DNA from: an uncultured Anaeromyxobacter sp.
Lineage (GTDB): Bacteria; Myxococcota; Myxococcia; Myxococcales; Anaeromyxobacteraceae
Direction: 5' to 3'
NCBI GenBank assembly: GCA_903855945.1
Contig: CAIOAK010000206.1
Span: 1 to 32,172 of the forward strand
DNA: 32,172 bases
Shown: positions 24,102 through 32,172 of the stretch, one piece after another
Layout: every line of letters begins with the position of its first letter
Position numbering within the stretch: position 1 is the first letter of the stretch
The notes under the pieces: generated by a model
Databases searched by the model: none
What the model saw: only the letters and a program-made list of their open reading frames with translations
What the model was told of the DNA's origin: nothing
Program-made: the position numbers and the translations under genes

Positions 24102-25637
24102 TCACGCCCGCGCCGCGGCCCCCTGGGCCAGGTCGCCCCCCACCGCGCGCTTCATGATCGCCTCCTCGCTGGCGTCGGCGCGCGACAGCTCGCCCACGAT
24201 GGTCCCCTCGCGCATGACCAGGATGCGATCGCTCATGCCCAGCACCTCGGGCAGCTCCGACGAGATCATGATGATGCCCACGCCCCGCTTCGTGAGCTCG
24301 TTCATGATCTGGTAGATCTCGGACTTGCTCCCCACGTCGATGCCGCGGGTCGGCTCGTCCATGATCAGGATCCGGGTGTCGATGGCGAGCCAGCGCGAGA
24401 TGATCACCTTCTGCTGGTTGCCGCCGCTCATGTTCAGGACGATGGAGCTGGCCCCCGGCGTCTTGATCCGGAGGTCCTGGATCAACTTCTGAACCAGGGC
24501 CTTCTCCTTGGCCCGCTGGATGAAGCCGGCCCTGCACAGCCCCTTGAGGGCCGCGATGGTGGTGTTGACGGTGACGTCCAGCTTCAGGAAGAGCCCGTGG
24601 GCCTTGCGGTCCTCGTTGACCAGCGCGATGCCCCGCCGGATGGCCTCCGTCGGGGAGCTGGCCCGGTAGGGCTTGCCCGAGATCCTCATCTCGCCGCCGT
24701 GGGCATCCGCGCCGAAGATGGCACGGACCACCTCGGTGCGCCCGGAGCCCGTGATCCCGGCGAACCCGAGGATCTCGCCGGCGCGGAGCTGGAAGCTCAC
24801 GTCGTGGACCAGGCGGGCGCGGCGGAGGTTCTTCACCTCGAGGAGCACCTCGCCGGGCACCACCTCCCGCCTGGGGAAGACGTCCTCGAGGCCGCGACCG
24901 ATTATCAGGCGGACCAGCTCGTCCATGGTCACGTCGGCGACGCGCCGCGTCCCGACGAAACGCCCGTCCTTGAGCACCGTGACCTCGTCGGCCAGCTCGA
25001 AGATCTCGCGCATGCGGTGGGAGATGTAGATGATGCCGATGCCCTCGGCCTGCAGCGAGCGGACCACCTGGTGGAGGCGCTCCAGGTCGCTCTCGCCCAG
25101 CACCGCCGAGGGCTCGTCCATGATGAGGATGCGGGTCTTGCGGTTGAGCGACTTGGAGATCTCCACCAGCTGCTGCTCGGCCACGGACAGGGTCGAGACG
25201 ATGGCGTTGACGCGGATGGTCGCGCCGAGCCGGTCGAGGATCTCCCTCGACTTCTTCCTGACCGTCTCCCAGTCCACCAGCAGGCCCTTGGCCGGTAGGC
25301 GTCCGAGGAAGATGTTCTCGGCGACGGTGAGATCCTTGGCGAGGTTGGGCTCCTGGTAGATGGTGGAGATGCCCAGATCCTGCGCGTCCTGCGGGCTGCG
25401 GATGGTGACGGGCTGGCCCTCGAAGAAGATCTCGCCCTCGTCCTTGGTGTAGGCCCCGGACAGGATCTTGATGAGGGTGGACTTCCCGGCGCCGTTCTCG
25501 CCCAGGAGCGCCAGGACCTCGCCCTCGCGGACGGACAGGCTCACGCCCTGCAGCGCCTTGACGCCGGGGAACGACTTGCCGATGTCCTTCATCTCCAGGA
25601 GGACCTTGCCCTGGGGCGTGGCGGTGGTCGCGGTCAT
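24102..25637 (-). CDS. Sugar ABC transporter ATPase, double-domain (RbsA-like)
   Basis: The product has 511 residues, close to the usual 500 of RbsA/MglA-type ATPases. The start is the ATG at 25637 after GGAGG; an upstream frame to 25682 overlaps the permease gene. The first domain has Walker A GENGAGKST (about residues 46-54), the signature LSVAEQQLVEISKSL and Walker B RILIMDEPSA. The second has the degenerate Walker A GITGSGRTE typical of this subfamily, the signature MSGGNQQKVIISRWL and RILIMDEPTRGIDVG. It powers uptake through the permease encoded just upstream. The stop of the permease gene lies 16 bp before this start, so this is the last gene of a three-gene operon. Confidence 0.95.
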   Translation of the reverse strand: MTATTATPQGKVLLEMKDIGKSFPGVKALQGVSLSVREGEVLALLGENGAGKSTLIKILSGAYTKDEGEIFFEGQPVTIRSPQDAQDLGISTIYQEPNLAKDLTVAENIFLGRLPAKGLLVDWETVRKKSREILDRLGATIRVNAIVSTLSVAEQQLVEISKSLNRKTRILIMDEPSAVLGESDLERLHQVVRSLQAEGIGIIYISHRMREIFELADEVTVLKDGRFVGTRRVADVTMDELVRLIIGRGLEDVFPRREVVPGEVLLEVKNLRRARLVHDVSFQLRAGEILGFAGITGSGRTEVVRAIFGADAHGGEMRISGKPYRASSPTEAIRRGIALVNEDRKAHGLFLKLDVTVNTTIAALKGLCRAGFIQRAKEKALVQKLIQDLRIKTPGASSIVLNMSGGNQQKVIISRWLAIDTRILIMDEPTRGIDVGSKSEIYQIMNELTKRGVGIIMISSELPEVLGMSDRILVMREGTIVGELSRADASEEAIMKRAVGGDLAQGAAARA

Positions 25638-25653
25638 GCGGGCCTCCGGCACG

Positions 25654-26640
25654 CTACTTGGCCCGGTGAGAGAGGTAGTCAACCGACACCGCCAGGATCA
25701 CCAGGATGCCGGTGATGAGGACCTGGTAGATGGAGCCGACGCCCATGAGCTGGAGCCCGTTGCGGAAGACGCCCACGATGAGGGCGCCCACCAGCGCGCC
25801 CATGATCTGGCCACGCCCGCCCAGGAGGCTCGTCCCGCCCAGCACGACCGCGGTGATGCTATCCAGGTTGCCGGTCTGGCCCGCCTGCGGGTCGCCGACG
25901 CCGGTGCGCGCCACCAGCAGCAGGCCGGCGATGCCGTAGCTGAGCGCGGCCATCGCATAGACGCCCACCAGGACGCGGCTGGTGCGGATGCCGGCGAGGC
26001 GCGCGGCCTCCGGGTTGTCGCCCACGGCGTAGACGGAGCGCCCGGCCCGCGTCGAGCCCAGCACCAGCCAGGCGATGGCGAACAGCACCAGCATGAGGAT
26101 CGAGCCGTAGGTGATCTCGGTGCTCCCGATGGAGAAGGTGTTGCCGAAGAAGAGCAGCGAGTCCGGGACGCTGGTGATGGTGGCGGTGGTGTAGATGCGG
26201 ACCAGGGCGTAGGCGATGTTGAACGTCCCCAGCGTGACGATGAAGGGGGGGAGCCCGATGGCGGTCGTCAGCCAGCCGTTGAGCACGCCGAAGGCCACGC
26301 ACACGGCCAGTCCGAGGACCACGGCGAGGAAGGGGTGCACGCCCGAGTTGGCGATGAGGCCGGTGGTGAGCACCGAGGACAGCGCCATGATCATGCCGTT
26401 GGAGAGGTCGATGCCCCCGGTCAGGATGACCAGCTCCTGGCCGATGGCCAGCGTGCCGACCACCATGACCTGCTGCAGGATCAGCGAGAAGTTGGCGCCG
26501 GACAGGAACCGGTCGGTCTGCGTGGCGAAGAAGATGCACGCCAGGATCAGCGCCGCCACGGGGCCGAGGATGGGCGCTCCCCGCAGGAGGTCGATGACCC
26601 GGGAGTGGCGCGGCGCGGCGGCGGTGGGGGCTGCGGTCAC
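25654..26640 (-). CDS. Sugar ABC transporter permease (RbsC/FrcC-like)
   Basis: The product has 328 residues and a GTG start at 26640 preceded by GGGAGAG. After a short cytoplasmic N-terminus it has eight to ten hydrophobic segments, with the family landmarks LVILTGGIDLSNGMIMAL, GLPPFIVTLGTFNIAYAL, YAVGDNPEAARLAGI (the loop that meets the ATPase) and VVLGGTSLLGGRGQIMG. It should form a homodimeric inner-membrane channel for a monosaccharide. The gene sits 33 bp downstream of the binding-protein gene and 16 bp upstream of the ATPase gene. Confidence 0.95.
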   Translation of the reverse strand: MTAAPTAAAPRHSRVIDLLRGAPILGPVAALILACIFFATQTDRFLSGANFSLILQQVMVVGTLAIGQELVILTGGIDLSNGMIMALSSVLTTGLIANSGVHPFLAVVLGLAVCVAFGVLNGWLTTAIGLPPFIVTLGTFNIAYALVRIYTTATITSVPDSLLFFGNTFSIGSTEITYGSILMLVLFAIAWLVLGSTRAGRSVYAVGDNPEAARLAGIRTSRVLVGVYAMAALSYGIAGLLLVARTGVGDPQAGQTGNLDSITAVVLGGTSLLGGRGQIMGALVGALIVGVFRNGLQLMGVGSIYQVLITGILVILAVSVDYLSHRAK

Positions 26641-26673
26641 GGAGCTCTCCCGGTCGGACGAGGTGAGGCGAGC

Positions 26674-27675
26674 CTACTTCTTGCCCCAGCAGCTGGCCGT
26701 GCCGAACTTGCTGTCCTTGCTGGCCACGCCCGCCTGGGGCCTGTCGGTGACGAGCGTGACGCCGGTGTCAACGTAGCCGCTGGCCTTCTTGCCGGTCTTG
26801 GCGTAGTTCACCACCGCCTCGACTCCCATGGTCGCCATCTTGAGCGGGTACTGCTGCGAGGTGGCGGCGATCTTGCCATCCACCACGCCCTGCACGCCCC
26901 GGCAGCCGCCGTCCACGCTCACGATGACGATCTGCTTGTCCTTGCCGGCGGCCTTGACGGCCGTGAAGGCGCCGAACGCGGCGGGCTCGTTGATGGTGTA
27001 GACGAGGTTGATGTCGGGGTTCTTGCTGAGGCAGTTCTCCATGGCCGCCTGCCCCTCGGCCTGGTTGCCGTGGGTGTCCTGGCTGCAGACCACCTGGGGC
27101 GCGGTCACCAGGTCGGACGAGTTCGGATCGGCCTTGGCGACGCCGAAGCCCTGCAGGAAGCCGTTGTGGCGCTGGGCCCCGACGGTGATGCCGGGCTGCA
27201 GGTCGAGCGTGGCGATGACCGGCTTCTTGCCGGCCATGGCGCCCTTGGCCCACTGCCCGATGAGCAGGCCGGCGTCGAAGTTGTTGGTCGCGAAGAGCGC
27301 GTCCACGGCGGTGACCGGCTCGGTCGCGGTGTCGAGGGCGATGACCAGCACGCCCTTCTTCCGGGCCTTCTGGATCGAGGGCACGATGGCCTTGGTGTCG
27401 CTCGGCGTGATGAGGATGCCCTTGGCGCCGGCGTTGATCATGTTCTCCATGGCCGTCACCTGGCCCTCGTTGTCGCCGTCCTTGGCGCCGGCGCCGGTGA
27501 GCAGCTTGGCGCCGAGCCTGGTTGACTCGCTGGCGGCGCCCTCCTTCATCTTCACGAAGAACGGGTTGGTCTCGGTCTTGGTGATGAGGCCGATGACGAT
27601 GGGATCCGCGGCGGCGGCCGGGCTGGCCGCCAGGGCGATGAGGGTGACGACGGGCAAGGCGAGCTTCAGGAACAT
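26674..27675 (-). CDS. Sugar ABC transporter substrate-binding protein (FrcB-like)
   Basis: The product has 333 residues. It starts at the ATG at 27675 with the signal peptide MFLKLALPVVTLIALAAS, ending PAAAADP; a GTG at 27708 would add 11 residues before the signal. The mature protein has the periplasmic-binding-protein type 1 fold pattern: VIGLITKTETNPFFVKMKEGA, MINAGAKGILITPSDTKAI, VLVIALDTATEP, NNFDAGLLIGQWA, LVYTINEPAAFGAF and VIVSVDGGCRGVQGV. The TKTETNPFFVKMKEGA opening is closest, in my recollection, to fructose-binding FrcB proteins, but ribose or another pentose/hexose cannot be excluded. It is the first gene of the operon; the promoter should lie in 27676-27852, where I see no clear boxes. 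Confidence 0.93.
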   Translation of the reverse strand: MFLKLALPVVTLIALAASPAAAADPIVIGLITKTETNPFFVKMKEGAASESTRLGAKLLTGAGAKDGDNEGQVTAMENMINAGAKGILITPSDTKAIVPSIQKARKKGVLVIALDTATEPVTAVDALFATNNFDAGLLIGQWAKGAMAGKKPVIATLDLQPGITVGAQRHNGFLQGFGVAKADPNSSDLVTAPQVVCSQDTHGNQAEGQAAMENCLSKNPDINLVYTINEPAAFGAFTAVKAAGKDKQIVIVSVDGGCRGVQGVVDGKIAATSQQYPLKMATMGVEAVVNYAKTGKKASGYVDTGVTLVTDRPQAGVASKDSKFGTASCWGKK

Positions 27676-27852
27676 GGGACGTCCAGGTTGGGGTGAGTCA
27701 CGACGCACGGAGCTGCGGGAACGAACGGGTGGCGCGCCATGCGCGACGGATGAGCGGGCTCGCGATCAGGGCACCTACTCTCCGACGTTCCGGGTCCTGG
27801 GACGGCTGTCCCTGGCCGCTCCTGGACCGGAATGTCGAACCTGGCTCGGGCC

Positions 27853-29052
27853 CTACCGAACCTCAAGCTTTCCGATACGGAAGTCCGCACTCGAGGCGAC
27901 GTCGGTCCCGCCCTTGTCCCGCAGGCCGCCGCTGAATTTCACAGGGAGCGCGCTTCCATCGAACACGACGCCGGCGGTCGCGCCGGGCTTCAGGTCGAGC
28001 CTCAGCGAGTAGAACACCTGGCCCACCGAGATGGTGGCGTCCGTGGCCACCGCGCCGGCGCCCGCCGCCTTCTGGCTGAGGGCGGACACGAGGACGTTGG
28101 CGAGAGGCCCGGTCGCCTTCAGGACCGCGCCCGCCGCTAGCGGAGGCGCCCCGGCGGCGAGTGCTGTCCCCGGGACGAACGACGGCGTCGCGAGCGAGAC
28201 TTTCGAAGCGTCGATCGGCAGGTTGAACCCGGTCGAGTAGCCCTTCATCGCGGCGCCGGCCACGAGGTCGAGCACAAGGGTGGTGGCCGTGGACGCTTCG
28301 TTCCGGACGAGCCGAAGCTTTCCGCCGGCCGCTGGCTCCGTGTAGTAGAGCGCGGGCGAAACGTTCGCGGAGAAGTCGATCGGGGCGAAGGCTCCCGTGG
28401 TCGCCCGGAACACGTTCGTCGGGCCACCCCCGCCGAGAACCCCGGTGGCGCTGGCGGTCCCGTCGGCGGCCGTGGTTGGCGACCCAACGACGATGCTTCC
28501 TCCACCCGTCACGGGGGCCCAGGCGATGGTCACGCCGCCTACGCCGTTTCCGTAGGCATCCGTCACCTGTACGACCAGCGGGTTCGCGAGCGGCACGCCG
28601 ATGGCGCCGGACTGTCCCCCGCCGCTCACGGCGGCGAGCGCCGCCGCCGGGCCGGGACTTCCCGTCGCAGCGAAGTTCACCGGGGAACCGGACAGCCCGT
28701 TCGCGGTGGCCTGGAAGGCGTAAGCTCCGGCCCTCGTTCCGACGGTCGCGGTCGCGGACGCGGTTCCGTCGGAGCCCGTCGTCGTGGTGGCGGGGAGGAT
28801 CGTCCCTCCTCCGGCGCTCGCACTCCACGTCACCGTCACACCGGTAGCCGGATCTCCGGCTGCCGTCGTGACCCGCACGACGAACGGCGTGGTGAGCACA
28901 TGCCCGACCGCCGCGCTCTGGCCGGAGCCGGAGAGGATCGCGATGGCGCTGGGCGAGGCCGGCCCGGACGTGGAACCGCTGCTGCAGGAGATCGCGAGCA
29001 GGGACATCGTAGCGAAAGAGAGGCAGCGGGCCAGCGGACGCGTCCGGCTCAT
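27853..29052 (-). CDS. Lipoprotein with two Ig-like domains and a cohesin-like C-terminal domain
   Basis: The product has 399 residues. The ATG at 29052 overlaps the stop of the upstream gene (ATGA). The lipobox is LLAISC. Two bacterial Ig-like (Big_1-type) domains follow: about residues 33-130 (QSAAVGHVLTTPFVVRV, TVTWSASAGGGTI) and 131-230 (QSGAIGVPLANPLVVQV, TIAWAPVTGGGSI). The last 165 residues run LRLVRNEASTATTLVLDLV, MKGYSTGFNLPIDASKVSL and QVFYSLRLDLKPGATAGVVFD. The order of strands and the G-Y-x-F-x-L-x-(Y/I)-D-x-S-K-V motif resemble cohesin domains. Because the partner gene encodes a dockerin-like tail, a surface anchoring role is attractive. The cohesin call is tentative. Confidence 0.7.
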   Translation of the reverse strand: MSRTRPLARCLSFATMSLLAISCSSGSTSGPASPSAIAILSGSGQSAAVGHVLTTPFVVRVTTAAGDPATGVTVTWSASAGGGTILPATTTTGSDGTASATATVGTRAGAYAFQATANGLSGSPVNFAATGSPGPAAALAAVSGGGQSGAIGVPLANPLVVQVTDAYGNGVGGVTIAWAPVTGGGSIVVGSPTTAADGTASATGVLGGGGPTNVFRATTGAFAPIDFSANVSPALYYTEPAAGGKLRLVRNEASTATTLVLDLVAGAAMKGYSTGFNLPIDASKVSLATPSFVPGTALAAGAPPLAAGAVLKATGPLANVLVSALSQKAAGAGAVATDATISVGQVFYSLRLDLKPGATAGVVFDGSALPVKFSGGLRDKGGTDVASSADFRIGKLEVR

Positions 29053-31991
29053 GGGTGGTCTCCGAACTTGGCCATCAGGGCCGTGAGATCCGTCTCGTCG
29101 ATCACGCTCGTCGGGTAGCTCGAGGTCGAGCTGAGGTCCAGGTTCCAGTTGTAGGTAGGCCAGACGCTGTTGGCCGGCGTCGTTTCTAGACGGGATGCGA
29201 GCGCGGCGATGTCCGCCCAGTCGATCCGTCCGTTCCGGTCGAAGTCGCCGTCGCCCAGGGCTCCCTGCGGCGCGGTCGAGTTCGGGTAGATCTCCCAGAT
29301 GCCCCGTCCGAAGGTGGAGACGCGGATGAGGCTCTGGTTCCGGGAGATGTAGATGTCGTTGACCGCGACCATGGGCAGACCGATGCCGTAGCGTCGCCAG
29401 GTGCTGCCGCCGTCCACGGTCCGGTACATCCCGAGGGCAGTGCCGACGTAGATCGTGTTCGAGGAGGGATCGCCGGGATCGTACCGGACGACGTAGACCG
29501 GGACGTTGGGAAGGTCCCAGCCCGTGCCGTTCCCGTGGAATGGCTCGAAGGTGGAGCCACCGTTCACTGAGCGGAAAAGATGTCCGACCGTGGGCGGGAC
29601 CGGCGTCGCACCGTCCGTGAGCAGCCATGCCTTGCTCGCCGCGAGGAACACCATACCCGGATCGACCCCCGTGGGCGTGACGGGAGGAAAGACGATCGAG
29701 GTCGCCTGAGCAACTACCTGCTTTCCAACACCCAGCATCTCGGACGGATTCCACGTCTTCCCTGCGTCGCTCGTCCAGGCCACCCAGCCACCTGCAGCGA
29801 CTCCGTACAGTCCGACGATGTTCTGCGACGCGTAGACCGTGTAGATGTCTGCGAAATTGTCACTGCTGAAGTAGGTCTTGTAGAGCGGCTTGGCTTCCCA
29901 TGTCGGCTTCGGGTCCTTGGGGTCGTCGATGTAGCCGCTCCGATACACGGCATAGGAGGTGTGGGAGAGGAATTGGGCTCCCGTCGGATCGGTCTGGATG
30001 GGCGAATACCGGATGAAGAAGGGCTGGGTGTCTTCTTCATCGGGGTTTCCTGTGTCGATCAGCGGGGGGTTCGACTTCGTCCAGGAGCCCCCTGCCCAGC
30101 AGTCATCCTTCTCCGGCTTGCAGAACAGGTGTTCGTACTGCTGGGCCACCCAGTAGAACTGGCCCCCCGTTCCGGTGTTCACTGCGGCGCCGATGCCGTC
30201 GCCGCCGAGAACCTGGTTGAAGGTGGAGGGATTGAGCGTCGAGTCGCGATACCGCACGCCGTTGTCCTGGAGGCCCGTGAGCACCACGAACGGGTTACCG
30301 GTCGCCGGATCCCCGGAGCCCACGCTGTAACAGAGGTGGGTGACCATGCCGCGGTTGTGGAAGTTCCAGACAACGTCCGTGGGAACCGTGTTCGCGTTGA
30401 AGAGGTTGGTGGAAGAGAAGACCCCTCCATCGGTCCCGGCGAAGGTCCGCAAGCGTCCGCCGACGCGCGACACCAGGGTGGCCTGGTAGTCGGCGTGCAC
30501 GTACGGAAGGCGCCCGGCGGCGGTATCGCCACCGTAGAAAGGCAACCAGTGGGAGACGTTCTCCCAGGTCGGGTTCCAGTCGGTGCCGTTCAGCGTTCGA
30601 ACGCCGCAAAGGCTACCGCCCGCGATGACCTGGTCGGCGTTCGCGGGATCGACGGCAATGGACAGGTCGAACCAGGACTGGTCGTGACCCAGGTTCATGT
30701 CGGGGCAGTCGTTGCTGGATGTGGATTTGGTCTCCGGGGGTACCGGGTCCTTCTTGACGGGAATCGTCGGATTCACGAGGGTCCCAACCGGCCCCACCCA
30801 GTCGGCGCCGCCATTCGGCGACCGGAAGACCCCCAGCGTGGCCTTCCCATCCAGCGTCGACTTCAACGCGTAGACCACCGTCGTCGCGGGATTCGTGGTC
30901 GGCCCTGCAGCGAGCCGGACGAGCCCCACGTTCGTCTGCTTGATCGGAGCCCACGTCACCCCGGAGTCGGAGCTGGTCCAGAGCTCGCCGGGCGTCCCGT
31001 AGGTGCAGGTCGAGAAATCCATCGGGTTCTTCTTGCCGGCCTGGGCCGATTGCTTCGCCCAGGGAGGCAGCTTCCCGGGATCGCACGCGCAGATGCCGGA
31101 CAGAATCCACCGGCTCCGGGATCCCACCGCTCCGAGGTAGACGATGTCCCACGTCGCCTCGGCCAGTTGCACCGGGCCGGAGTTCGGAAGGTCCACGAGG
31201 GCGAAGCTCGCCCCCGCGTCCGCGGACCGGAAGAGCCCCACGTCGGTGGTTACGAAGACGACGTTCGGATCCTTGGGATCCACCTTCAGATCGCGGGAGG
31301 AGAGCGGCTCCGCGACGAGGCCGCCGGCCGATGCTGGGTAGGAGGCCTTCAGCTTGATGGGAGCGGACCACGTCCCTCCGCCGTCCACGCTCTTCAGGAC
31401 GAAGGTGCCGAACGTGTCGTACGGGTCGCCGGTGGCGAGATAGATCGTGTCTGGGTTGCTCGGGTCGAGCCCCATCGCGCCGACGGCCAGGTTTCCGATG
31501 GTCTCGGTGATGGGTTGCCAGGTGGGATTGGGCGCAGCCGTCTCGAAGTCGAACGTCTTCCAGACGCCGCCCCCGGTCGTCGCCACGTAGACAACGTTCG
31601 GGTCCCGAGGATCCACGAGGATGCGGGTGGCACGGCCGGAGTCCACCTGCAGGTAGTAGCTACTGTTCCACTGGAAGCGGGCGTCGGTCGGCCCCAGGCT
31701 CACCCAGCTCTCCCCGGCGACGGGCGCGGCGGAGACCGGGGCGGATCCCGCGCGGAGCGGGGGAAGCGCCCGGGCCGGGCGCGGGAGGCTGCTCGCCCAG
31801 CGGCTCGCCTCGCCCGTGGCGACGTTCAGGAACCCCTCGACCGCCTGCCGCGGCACCGGCTCGATGCCGCCGCGCACGGCCGGCTTCCGACCGGGACTGA
31901 CCTGCGCGGAGGCGATCCCGCCGTCCGTGACGGCGACGACGGCGAGAAGGAAGAGGAACGCTACGCCTCGTCGTGCACCGAATGTTCCCAT
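29049..31991 (-). CDS. Secreted Asp-box beta-propeller protein with dockerin-like C-terminus
   Basis: The product has 980 residues. It starts at the ATG at 31991 after GGGAGAGACC and has a signal peptide ending GGIASAQ. The body contains many sialidase/sortilin-type Asp-box motifs (SVDGGGTWSAP, SSDSGVTWAP, SPNGGADWVG, TSDAGKTWNPS, TVDGGSTWRRYG) and Val-Tyr-Val-Ala or Tyr-Val-Gly strand repeats, so it should form one or two seven-bladed propellers, as in GH74 xyloglucanases and related non-enzymatic proteins. I cannot identify catalytic acids. Residues of about 910-980 hold two Ca-binding-loop-like repeats: GDGDFDRNGRIDWADIAALA and NLDLSSTSSYPTSVIDETDL followed by TALMAKFGDHP. This is the dockerin type I arrangement, with a longer second loop. 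The stop overlaps the next gene's start. Confidence 0.85.
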   Translation of the reverse strand: MGTFGARRGVAFLFLLAVVAVTDGGIASAQVSPGRKPAVRGGIEPVPRQAVEGFLNVATGEASRWASSLPRPARALPPLRAGSAPVSAAPVAGESWVSLGPTDARFQWNSSYYLQVDSGRATRILVDPRDPNVVYVATTGGGVWKTFDFETAAPNPTWQPITETIGNLAVGAMGLDPSNPDTIYLATGDPYDTFGTFVLKSVDGGGTWSAPIKLKASYPASAGGLVAEPLSSRDLKVDPKDPNVVFVTTDVGLFRSADAGASFALVDLPNSGPVQLAEATWDIVYLGAVGSRSRWILSGICACDPGKLPPWAKQSAQAGKKNPMDFSTCTYGTPGELWTSSDSGVTWAPIKQTNVGLVRLAAGPTTNPATTVVYALKSTLDGKATLGVFRSPNGGADWVGPVGTLVNPTIPVKKDPVPPETKSTSSNDCPDMNLGHDQSWFDLSIAVDPANADQVIAGGSLCGVRTLNGTDWNPTWENVSHWLPFYGGDTAAGRLPYVHADYQATLVSRVGGRLRTFAGTDGGVFSSTNLFNANTVPTDVVWNFHNRGMVTHLCYSVGSGDPATGNPFVVLTGLQDNGVRYRDSTLNPSTFNQVLGGDGIGAAVNTGTGGQFYWVAQQYEHLFCKPEKDDCWAGGSWTKSNPPLIDTGNPDEEDTQPFFIRYSPIQTDPTGAQFLSHTSYAVYRSGYIDDPKDPKPTWEAKPLYKTYFSSDNFADIYTVYASQNIVGLYGVAAGGWVAWTSDAGKTWNPSEMLGVGKQVVAQATSIVFPPVTPTGVDPGMVFLAASKAWLLTDGATPVPPTVGHLFRSVNGGSTFEPFHGNGTGWDLPNVPVYVVRYDPGDPSSNTIYVGTALGMYRTVDGGSTWRRYGIGLPMVAVNDIYISRNQSLIRVSTFGRGIWEIYPNSTAPQGALGDGDFDRNGRIDWADIAALASRLETTPANSVWPTYNWNLDLSSTSSYPTSVIDETDLTALMAKFGDHP

Positions 31992-32172
31992 GGTCTCTCC
32001 CGTCCGGAGCCTCTGCGCCCACATTTGCTTTGGGTGTGGATCTTCTGCGACGACGGTACAGCGTGTGAATTCAGGAGGTTGAGCCGATGGTGAAGTGAAA
32101 ACGGGGCCCGTTCTCAGGTACGTATGGGTTGTCGAAGTTCATACATGCCAGGAGAGGAGCCCCGTTCCATGG
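31992..32172. promoter_or_regulatory. Upstream region of the propeller operon; possible start of another gene at the edge
   Basis: The minus-strand promoter of the propeller/cohesin-like operon should be here. Notable elements are the perfect palindrome AACGGGGCCCGTT (32100-32112) and, 50 bp on, a related GCCCCGTT (32159-32166). On the plus strand, AGGAGAGG (32150-32157) precedes an ATG at 32169 by 11 nt, which may be the start of a gene outside the window. These paired GC boxes could equally be the end of a mobile element. Nothing here is decisive. Confidence 0.25.

Noticed and set aside
25468-27525. A plus-strand open frame of 685 codons across the ABC transporter operon
   Set aside because: It is an antisense shadow of three well-recognised transporter genes, with a His/Asp/Gly-rich low-information translation.
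29049-31991. Calling the Asp-box protein a sialidase or GH74 xyloglucanase
   Set aside because: Asp boxes are structural. I could not locate the catalytic residues of either enzyme family, so only a propeller call is supported.

Overview
The window is very GC-rich and dense with genes. Almost all of them look like chromosomal genes for exported proteins of a Gram-negative soil or sediment bacterium. A Myxococcota (deltaproteobacterial) source is the best guess. The 703-residue protein at 7903-10014 ends in a MYXO-CTERM-like sorting tail (GGCSS, a hydrophobic stretch, then RRRR), and there are many lipoproteins with repeat or Ig-like domains and an abundance of secreted beta-propellers. I found no rRNA, tRNA, CRISPR array or intact transposase.

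Layout, left to right. Positions 1-121 hold the first 40 codons of a small membrane-protein gene whose near-identical copy lies at 14988-15404. The repeated DNA (1-262 and 15284-15545) forms direct repeats around about 15 kb. Inside this segment are a clostripain-family peptidase (374-2359), a split chromate-type transporter pair (2349-3430), a pentapeptide/DUF1566/ricin-lectin-like lipoprotein (3503-5350), a lipoprotein with four 89-residue Ig-like repeats and a Kelch propeller (5652-7832), a MYXO-CTERM propeller protein (7903-10014), a subtilisin-like peptidase with its upstream FN3/Ig-like lipoprotein (10146-13239), and a split YeeE/YedE sulfur transporter pair (13394-14436). An approximately 550-bp gap then carries the last codons of a lost Kelch-type gene.

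Beyond the second repeat copy comes a two-gene operon (15636-20555). It encodes a 1006-residue Cys-rich lipoprotein and a membrane-anchored protein that resembles the N-terminal lipid-transfer module of vitellogenin, with HEAT-like helices. Next are a beta-barrel outer-membrane protein (20811-21458) and a PI-PLC-like lipoprotein (21677-23407) that is translationally coupled to a 21-codon ORF. A debris zone (about 23543-24057) contains a frameshifted HepT (DUF86) toxin remnant and a 5'-truncated guanidino-modifying enzyme remnant. A sugar ABC transporter operon follows (binding protein, permease, double-domain ATPase; 24102-27675), most like fructose/ribose (FrcB/RbsA) systems.

The right end is a coupled pair (27853-31991): a secreted Asp-box propeller protein ending in a dockerin-like EF-hand repeat, and a lipoprotein with two Ig-like domains and a C-terminal region that may be cohesin-like. 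Together they could form a cell-surface cohesin-dockerin assembly. This pair and the vitellogenin-like operon are the most interesting systems in the window. All functional calls come from reading the sequence; no database search was possible.
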